From contig DNCN01000085.1 of NCBI GenBank assembly GCA_003485015.1, forward strand, positions 1 to 9,874: a stretch of 9,874 nucleotides of DNA. The letters are read 5' to 3'. Origin of the DNA: a bacterium. GTDB taxonomy: Bacteria > UBA9089. The position numbers and the translations under genes were made by a program. Each line of letters starts with the position of its first letter. The stretch's first letter is position 1. The notes below the pieces were generated by a model. It had not been told where the DNA came from. It was given only the letters and a program-made list of their open reading frames with translations, and ran no database searches. This document shows, piece by piece, positions 5,197 to 9,874 of the stretch.

Positions 5197-8160
5197 ATTA
5201 TTATGCGTTCGCCCGAAGATCAGTTCAGATTTGCTGATGGGCTTTATCGAGATGGGGTTTACTGGTTAGCCATCAAGGAATTCGCTCGATTTTTAGATCA
5301 ATATCCAGACCATCAACTTGTTCCTGAGGCAAGATTCATGCTAGCTGAAAGCCTCTTTCGTAGCGGTCAGTATGAGGGGGCAAAAACCGAGTATATCTCG
5401 ATTGTAGAGAGTAAAATTCTTCTTGGTAAAGAGATCCTTGCCAAGTCACTCCTTGGTGCAGCCAACTCTCTCTTCCAGTTAGAGAGGTTTCCGGAGGCAA
5501 TCGGTCTCTACCAACGAGTAATAGAGGAGTATCCCGATCAGGGGTTTACTCCAAGGGTCCAGTCCCAGATTGGTGAATGTTATCATCGGCTAAAGGACTA
5601 CAAGAAGGCCAAAGCTGTCTATGAGAAGCTGATAAAAGATTATCCAGAATGTGATCTTGTTGATTATGCCTACTATTCAATAGGAGTGGCCTCTTTTGAG
5701 GATGGAGATTTTGAGGGGGCGGTAAAAGCCTTTATTCAGGCAAGGGACCTCTCCAAGGAGAACCAGATACAAGCAAAATCTCAGTTCAATATTGGACATT
5801 CTCTTTATGAGGTTAAAAGATTTAAGGAGAGCATCAAAAATTTTGAAGAATTTCTCTCAAAATTTAAAGACCATCCTTTAAGCAGTAATGCTATTTATAT
5901 AATGGGGCAAGCTTATTTCCAGTTACAGGAGTATGAAGAGGCCACCAAATCCTTTGAGGAATTCTTGCGGAGATTTCCAGGGGCTCCACTCGAGGTGGAT
6001 AGCCGCTACTGGATAGGAGAAGCTGCTTATAAACTCGGCTATTTCAGTAAGGCTATTGCTGTTTATACCCAAGTTTTTGAGGAATATCCAGAAGATAGGT
6101 TGGCCCCCTACGCCCTCTATGGAGCTGCCTATGCCTATGAAGAGTTGAATGATTTCTCCATGACCTCAGCTATGCTCAAAAGGCTTGTTGATGGGTATCC
6201 CCAGAGTAAACTTGCCCCTAAGGCCTACCTTAGACTAGCCGACCTCTATGAACGAGAAGAGAAGGCAACCGAGGCTATCCATGCTTACCGTGATCTCTCC
6301 TCTAAATACAAAGGGGACGAATGTGCCAGCCGAGCCCTCTTTAATCTAGGAAATCTCTTCTATCGGGAGAAGAGGTTTGAAGAGGCCAAGGTATGTTATC
6401 TCGAATTTATAGAAGAATACCCTCATAATGAAAGAGCCGAAGAGGTCCTCTACTGGCTTGGCTGGTCCTACTATCAAGTAGGGGATTATCAGAAAGCCGC
6501 CTCAAGTTTTGTCGAGATCTTAGATCAATATCCCCAGACCCTTCTTGCCCCTCAGATCTACCTTAAGGTAGCTGATGCCTACTTCCATTTAGGGGAGTAT
6601 GTTAAAGCCGAGATTTACTATCAGGAAGTAATCAAAAGGTTTTTCGATACCGAGGTTGCACCGAAGGCCCAGCATGATTTAGGCTGGTGCTACTATAAAC
6701 GTGGTGATTACAATAAAGCCATTGCGGAGTGGAGAGATTTTCTCTTACGGTGCCCCAGTTCAGATCTGACTAAAGAGGTATTATATGGTATTGGTGAGGC
6801 CTGGTTTAATCTGAAAGACTGGGAGGAGGCAAGGAGGGGGTATGAGCAGGTGATTAAAGATTACCCCGAGGATGAATTGGCTGCTCAGGCAGGATACCAG
6901 ATTGGTTGGTGTTATCTTAAAGAGGAGAATTATCCCCAGGCCCAGAGACAATTCCGTTGGGTTATAGATAAGTATCCTAAGACTGAACATGCAGTCTTAT
7001 CCCAGTATTGGTTGGGCTGGAGTAAGCTTCAAGCAAGGGATTTTGAGGGAGCCTTCGATACCTTCAATGCTCTTCTTAGGGATTATCCCGAGAGCAGATG
7101 GGTAGCTCAAGCCCAATATCGACTTGGTGATGCCCTTTATGGCCAAGGAAGGTACCAAGAAGCTACTTCTGCTTACAAGAAGGTTTTGGATTACCCTCCG
7201 GAGAATGCCGAGTTAGTCAAGAATACCTATAACCAAATAGCCTCTTCATTGAATCGGGAGGGTAAATGGGAAGAGGCTATTGCCTTTTATCGGCGATTGA
7301 TAGAGGAATTTCCGGAGGAAGGGGAAAAGATTCACCCTAAATTGGCCCAGATTTACTATCAATGGGATGATTTTGCCTCGGCTGCAGGAGAATATGAAGC
7401 TTTTATCAAAAAATATCCCACAAGTGACCTTATTCCTGAAGTCATTTATCAGCAAACACTTGCCTTCGAGAAGAAGGGAGAGATCTCCTCTTCCTTATCA
7501 TTACTTCGCCGCTTAAGCAAGGAGTATCCTCAGTCAAAGTGGGCAGGTGACGCTCAGTTCAAAATAGGGGTTCTTCTTTTAGAAAGGAAAGAATACAAAT
7601 TGGCTATCAGGGAGTTTCAAAAGGTGATTGATGGTTTTGAAGACCGGCCTGAGCTTGTGGCCGAGAGCCTCTCTTATATAGGTAGCTGTTACGAAGAGCT
7701 AGGAGACCAGTCCCAGGCATCGAAGGCCTATCTTCGGGTGATTAAAGAGTATTCTGAGAGTGAGGCTGCTGATTGGGCTCGGTTTAAGGAGGGGAGACGG
7801 GCCTATGAACAGAAAGATTATGATCAAGCTATTGAATACTACCAAAAGATAGTTCTTGGCAGTGGCTCTAAGGAGTTGTCTGCCCGAACCCAATATTCTC
7901 TGGGAGAATGCCTTGTGGCTAAAGGAGATTTGGATGAGGCCATTGTTGAATATTTAAAACCAGCATATCTCTATCCCGAACAGAAGGAGTGGACGATTAA
8001 AGGACAATTTCAAGCAGCCCAGATCTATGAACAACAAGGTAAGTTCACAGAGGCAAAGAAGATCTATGAGGTAATCATAAAGATCCATAAGGAGGGAGAG
8101 ATTGTCAATCTGGCTAAAAAGCGAATCTCCCTTATGGAAAAGAAAGAAGAGGAGAGGTGA
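5122..8160 (+). CDS. Exported giant TPR-repeat protein, periplasmic or envelope-associated
   Basis: This protein has 1012 residues. The N-terminus is a Sec-type signal peptide: KKKKR, a hydrophobic core at 7-22 and likely cleavage after SWA (23-25). No lipobox cysteine is seen, so a soluble periplasmic or peripherally attached protein is expected. The rest (about 30-995) is a run of about 26 tetratricopeptide units with the pattern A..YxLGxxYxxxxxYxxAxxxFxxxxxxYP. The units are mostly 37 residues, three longer than the classical 34-residue TPR, which is typical of the TPR_6/YbgF/BamD-like class. There is no catalytic domain and no second membrane segment; the tail is charged (KKEEER). A long superhelical protein-binding scaffold is the likely role. 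The stop lies 15 bases before the outer-membrane barrel gene, so the two are probably co-expressed and may interact. The partner and process are unknown. The ATG lacks a clear Shine-Dalgarno sequence. Confidence 0.93.
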   Translation: MKKKKRFAIGFWLLVSLFMALQSWAIIMRSPEDQFRFADGLYRDGVYWLAIKEFARFLDQYPDHQLVPEARFMLAESLFRSGQYEGAKTEYISIVESKILLGKEILAKSLLGAANSLFQLERFPEAIGLYQRVIEEYPDQGFTPRVQSQIGECYHRLKDYKKAKAVYEKLIKDYPECDLVDYAYYSIGVASFEDGDFEGAVKAFIQARDLSKENQIQAKSQFNIGHSLYEVKRFKESIKNFEEFLSKFKDHPLSSNAIYIMGQAYFQLQEYEEATKSFEEFLRRFPGAPLEVDSRYWIGEAAYKLGYFSKAIAVYTQVFEEYPEDRLAPYALYGAAYAYEELNDFSMTSAMLKRLVDGYPQSKLAPKAYLRLADLYEREEKATEAIHAYRDLSSKYKGDECASRALFNLGNLFYREKRFEEAKVCYLEFIEEYPHNERAEEVLYWLGWSYYQVGDYQKAASSFVEILDQYPQTLLAPQIYLKVADAYFHLGEYVKAEIYYQEVIKRFFDTEVAPKAQHDLGWCYYKRGDYNKAIAEWRDFLLRCPSSDLTKEVLYGIGEAWFNLKDWEEARRGYEQVIKDYPEDELAAQAGYQIGWCYLKEENYPQAQRQFRWVIDKYPKTEHAVLSQYWLGWSKLQARDFEGAFDTFNALLRDYPESRWVAQAQYRLGDALYGQGRYQEATSAYKKVLDYPPENAELVKNTYNQIASSLNREGKWEEAIAFYRRLIEEFPEEGEKIHPKLAQIYYQWDDFASAAGEYEAFIKKYPTSDLIPEVIYQQTLAFEKKGEISSSLSLLRRLSKEYPQSKWAGDAQFKIGVLLLERKEYKLAIREFQKVIDGFEDRPELVAESLSYIGSCYEELGDQSQASKAYLRVIKEYSESEAADWARFKEGRRAYEQKDYDQAIEYYQKIVLGSGSKELSARTQYSLGECLVAKGDLDEAIVEYLKPAYLYPEQKEWTIKGQFQAAQIYEQQGKFTEAKKIYEVIIKIHKEGEIVNLAKKRISLMEKKEEER
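5878..7209 (+). repeat. Twelve consecutive TPR units in exact 37-codon (111-bp) register
   Basis: From residue 253 to 696 the protein divides into twelve units of exactly 37 residues with no insertion or deletion. Each begins near a (L/V)APxA or equivalent segment and most end in YPxxx. The units differ strongly in DNA and protein sequence, so the array is old and held by selection rather than freshly amplified. Units on both sides continue with small length changes (34, 36, 38 and 39 residues). Units at about 438, 512, 586 and 623 share a GW(S/C) motif at the turn of helix A. Confidence 0.85.
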
Positions 8161-8165
8161 ACAAG

Positions 8166-8171
8166 AGGAGG
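8166..8171 (+). promoter_or_regulatory. Ribosome binding site that sets a GTG start
   Basis: AGGAGG within a purine tract lies four bases before GTG at 8176. The nearest ATG, at 8192, is out of frame. The next in-frame candidate, TTG at 8200, has a poorer site. The GTG start also gives a basic n-region before the signal-peptide core, which supports it. Confidence 0.75.
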
Positions 8172-8175
8172 AGGA

Positions 8176-8277
8176 GTGGGTAGAAGAAAGAATGAGGGAT
8201 TGGGTGGAAGATTCTTTATCTCATCAATAATTCTGCTCTTTTCCTTCTGTTCTCTTTTGACAATACCCATTTTGGCT
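8176..8277 (+). other. Signal peptide of the barrel protein
   Basis: Codons 1-34 give a basic start (GRRK, R12), an uninterrupted hydrophobic segment with several Ile, Leu and Phe, and PILA before an acidic mature N-terminus. C25 is preceded by Phe, not by the small residue of a lipobox, so lipoprotein processing is unlikely. Confidence 0.75.
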
Positions 8278-9786
8278 GAAGAGAGAGAGAGTATTGAACT
8301 TCCAGAGGTAGTCATTACTGGTGAGGACCGATCTCTTCTTGATCGGGAGAAGAAGGAAGAGATCCTCTTTCCCGAAAGAGAAAAGATGGACTTAGAGAAA
8401 GAATCTGCCAAAGCGCTCTTCCCTGAGGGTGCTGTTAAACACGAAAGGCGCTATTTAGAAGAGAAAGTTCCTCCCTCCTCCTTTGAGATCTTTTATGGTA
8501 GCTATAATAGCCTTGATTACGAGTTTTTCCATAAACAGCGTATCCAAGAATGGAACTATCTCATCAATGTAGGCGGAGCCTCCTCAGGTGGTTTTGACTG
8601 GAGAGAAGAAGAGATATCCTCTCTATATAGTACATCTAGTACATCGAGGCATTCCCTAAAGGGGGAGGTGTATCGCTATGGCGAGAGGTGGGGGATAGAA
8701 GGGGTAGCAGATTATGGAATCAAGAATAGCTATCTCCCTTATCAAAGGAGATCAGAGGCTATCTCGGCTGGAGGGATACGGCTGGGTGGGGTGATGACTA
8801 TCTCACCCAAGATAGATCTGGGGATAGGGATAGGGTTTGGTGGTGGGGATATGCGGGAGACAAATACTACCTCAACCAGCTCAGATCTTAACCTTGAATT
8901 CAATACCCTGGTCAAAGAACTACCGGTGGGTATTGGAGTAGGAAGGGAAGATTTTTCAATCAACTCTAAAAGAATCGAAATTTCCAATCTCTTTATCCAG
9001 TCGAAGGATCTCAACCTCCACCCCTTCAGCCTGGATGCAAGGGTTGGTATCGATCATCATCATCATGGCCATAATCAGGAACTGAATTTGAGTCTCCTCC
9101 TCTCCTTTCCCTGGAGAGACCGTACCCAGATATTTCTAGGATGCGAGAAAGGTATGAAAAATCTCTCCTTTGAGGAGCTCTATCTAGAGACTGATTATGT
9201 AACACCCAATAAGGATCTTCGTCCTGTTCGGATGGGAGAGATTAAAGCTGGTGGTAGTTACCGGTTCACCAGGGAGGCCTTCTTCAATCTCCTCCTCTTC
9301 GTCAAGGATGCCAAGGACTATATCGTCCTAGAAGATGAGGATAGAGACTATCTTTATCGACCAACCAATATCGATGCCTCGATTTGGGGCGCTCAAATAG
9401 AGGCCAAGGGTTATCTTACCCCCTATCTCATCCAGAATTCATTTCTGGTATACACCACTACCAAAGGTGACCAGGAGGGCAAAATCGTCCCCTTTATCCC
9501 AAACTGGAAAGCAAACCTCCTCTTAAAATATTTTAACGGGCACGGGCTTGAGGTCATCCTCAATCCTGAGTATGTTGGCCAACGTCAAGATGGCCTCTGG
9601 GAATCGACGCGCAAAGAACTTCCTGGATATCTCCTGGTGCATGCCCACCTAGCCCAGTCTTTCCTTAATAAAAACCTAACCCTCTTCTTGTATGGTAAAA
9701 ACCTCCTTGCCCAAAACTACTTAGAGAGATGGGGGTATCCTGGTTGGCCTTGTACCTTTGGAGGAGGCTTCAACTGGAAGTTTTAG
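8176..9786 (+). CDS. Small outer-membrane beta-barrel with TonB-box-like N-terminus, no evident plug
   Basis: This 536-residue exported protein starts with a basic stretch, a hydrophobic core (13-33) and likely signal cleavage after ILA (32-34). IELPEVVITGED (40-51) resembles the TonB box found at the start of mature TonB-dependent receptors. Residues 52-100 are a charged linker. From about 101 the chain alternates polar and hydrophobic residues with frequent aromatics and short turns, as in transmembrane beta-strands. The C-terminus NLLAQNYLERWGYPGW followed by FGGGFNWKF resembles the last strands of TonB-dependent receptors and ends in the terminal Phe used by the BAM machinery. A normal receptor has 600-800 residues and a plug of roughly 120-150 residues; here there is no room for one. 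It could be a reduced receptor or another barrel that interacts with TonB-like energy transducers. The substrate is unknown. It follows the TPR gene by 15 bases. Confidence 0.75.
   Translation: MGRRKNEGLGGRFFISSIILLFSFCSLLTIPILAEERESIELPEVVITGEDRSLLDREKKEEILFPEREKMDLEKESAKALFPEGAVKHERRYLEEKVPPSSFEIFYGSYNSLDYEFFHKQRIQEWNYLINVGGASSGGFDWREEEISSLYSTSSTSRHSLKGEVYRYGERWGIEGVADYGIKNSYLPYQRRSEAISAGGIRLGGVMTISPKIDLGIGIGFGGGDMRETNTTSTSSDLNLEFNTLVKELPVGIGVGREDFSINSKRIEISNLFIQSKDLNLHPFSLDARVGIDHHHHGHNQELNLSLLLSFPWRDRTQIFLGCEKGMKNLSFEELYLETDYVTPNKDLRPVRMGEIKAGGSYRFTREAFFNLLLFVKDAKDYIVLEDEDRDYLYRPTNIDASIWGAQIEAKGYLTPYLIQNSFLVYTTTKGDQEGKIVPFIPNWKANLLLKYFNGHGLEVILNPEYVGQRQDGLWESTRKELPGYLLVHAHLAQSFLNKNLTLFLYGKNLLAQNYLERWGYPGWPCTFGGGFNWKF
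8293..8328 (+). other. TonB-box-like segment
   Basis: Residues 40-51, IELPEVVITGED, lie a few residues after the predicted signal cleavage site. The LPEVVITG core matches the hydrophobic, Val-rich motif at this place in many TonB-dependent receptors. The match is by eye. TonB boxes are short and degenerate, so this is suggestive rather than proven. Confidence 0.55.
9052..9072 (+). other. Histidine cluster in the barrel protein
   Basis: Residues 293-299 read DHHHHGH, between two predicted beta-strands (FSLDARVGI before it and ELNLSLLLSF after it). It therefore probably sits in a loop or turn. Five histidines and an aspartate within seven residues could bind a transition metal. The side of the membrane cannot be fixed from sequence. 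Confidence 0.6.
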
Positions 9787-9874
9787 GGGTGGTTCAGCTG
9801 GGTGGTATTCTTTTGAAGGTTCAATGTTCTAAAGGAAGGAATTAATTATTAAACTATTAGTACTACTTTGTTAA
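9787..9874 (+). other. Non-coding end of the window
   Basis: These 88 bases after the barrel gene become AT-rich and hold no gene, no clear terminator hairpin with a U-run and no good -35/-10 pair. TAGTACTA at 9858-9865 is a perfect but very short palindrome. AAGGAAGG (9832-9839) resembles a ribosome binding site, but no start codon follows at a proper distance. Confidence 0.5.

Noticed and set aside
5878..7209. Recent amplification of the TPR units or a DNA tandem repeat/CRISPR-like array
   Set aside because: The 111-bp period exists at protein level only; the units are strongly diverged in DNA, so this is an old domain array, not a nucleotide repeat array.
8064..8411. Minus-strand frame of 115 codons across the TPR/barrel junction
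   Set aside because: It spans the end of one good gene and the signal peptide of the next and is rich in Ser, Phe and Leu, as expected for the antisense of a Glu/Lys/Arg-rich purine strand; no domain is visible.
9813..9860. Possible promoter (TTGAAG with TATTAG) after the barrel gene
   Set aside because: The two hexamers are far more than 17 bases apart and no -10-like hexamer lies at the correct spacing from TTGAAG.

Overview
The window holds six complete genes, all on the + strand and tightly packed, with no RNA genes, mobile elements or CRISPR array that I can see. The longest stretch without a gene is the last 88 bases. The protein set points to a diderm (outer-membrane-bearing) bacterium that carries the phosphoarginine proteolysis genes best known from Firmicutes. 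Two proteins have Sec-type signal peptides, and the last one looks like an outer-membrane beta-barrel with a TonB-box-like N-terminus and an aromatic C-terminus. An uncultivated candidate phylum would fit this mix, but the sequence alone does not let me name the lineage.

Left part (1-5085): a class IV PLP aminotransferase of the branched-chain type (ilvE) is followed by mcsA, mcsB and clpC. McsA is a zinc-finger adaptor with a UVR motif, McsB is a protein-arginine kinase and ClpC is a double-ring AAA+ unfoldase. The residues expected for a working arginine-phosphate degradation route are present: the kinase active-site motifs, the RDxxRA allosteric motif of McsB and two Glu residues at the phosphoarginine-receptor positions of the ClpC N-domain. 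The repressor gene ctsR, which usually starts this operon in Firmicutes, is absent; ilvE sits in its place.

Right part (5122-9786): a large exported protein made almost entirely of about 26 TPR units, mostly 37 residues long, is followed after 15 bases by a small outer-membrane barrel. The barrel has a TonB-box-like segment but seems to have no room for a plug domain. The pair looks like one transcription unit and may form an envelope complex. This TPR/barrel pair is the least explained part of the window.

No rho-independent terminator was recognised between any of the genes. Strong Shine-Dalgarno sequences precede ilvE, mcsA, clpC and the barrel gene. The TPR gene lacks one, and mcsB has an ambiguous start (GTG or TTG).
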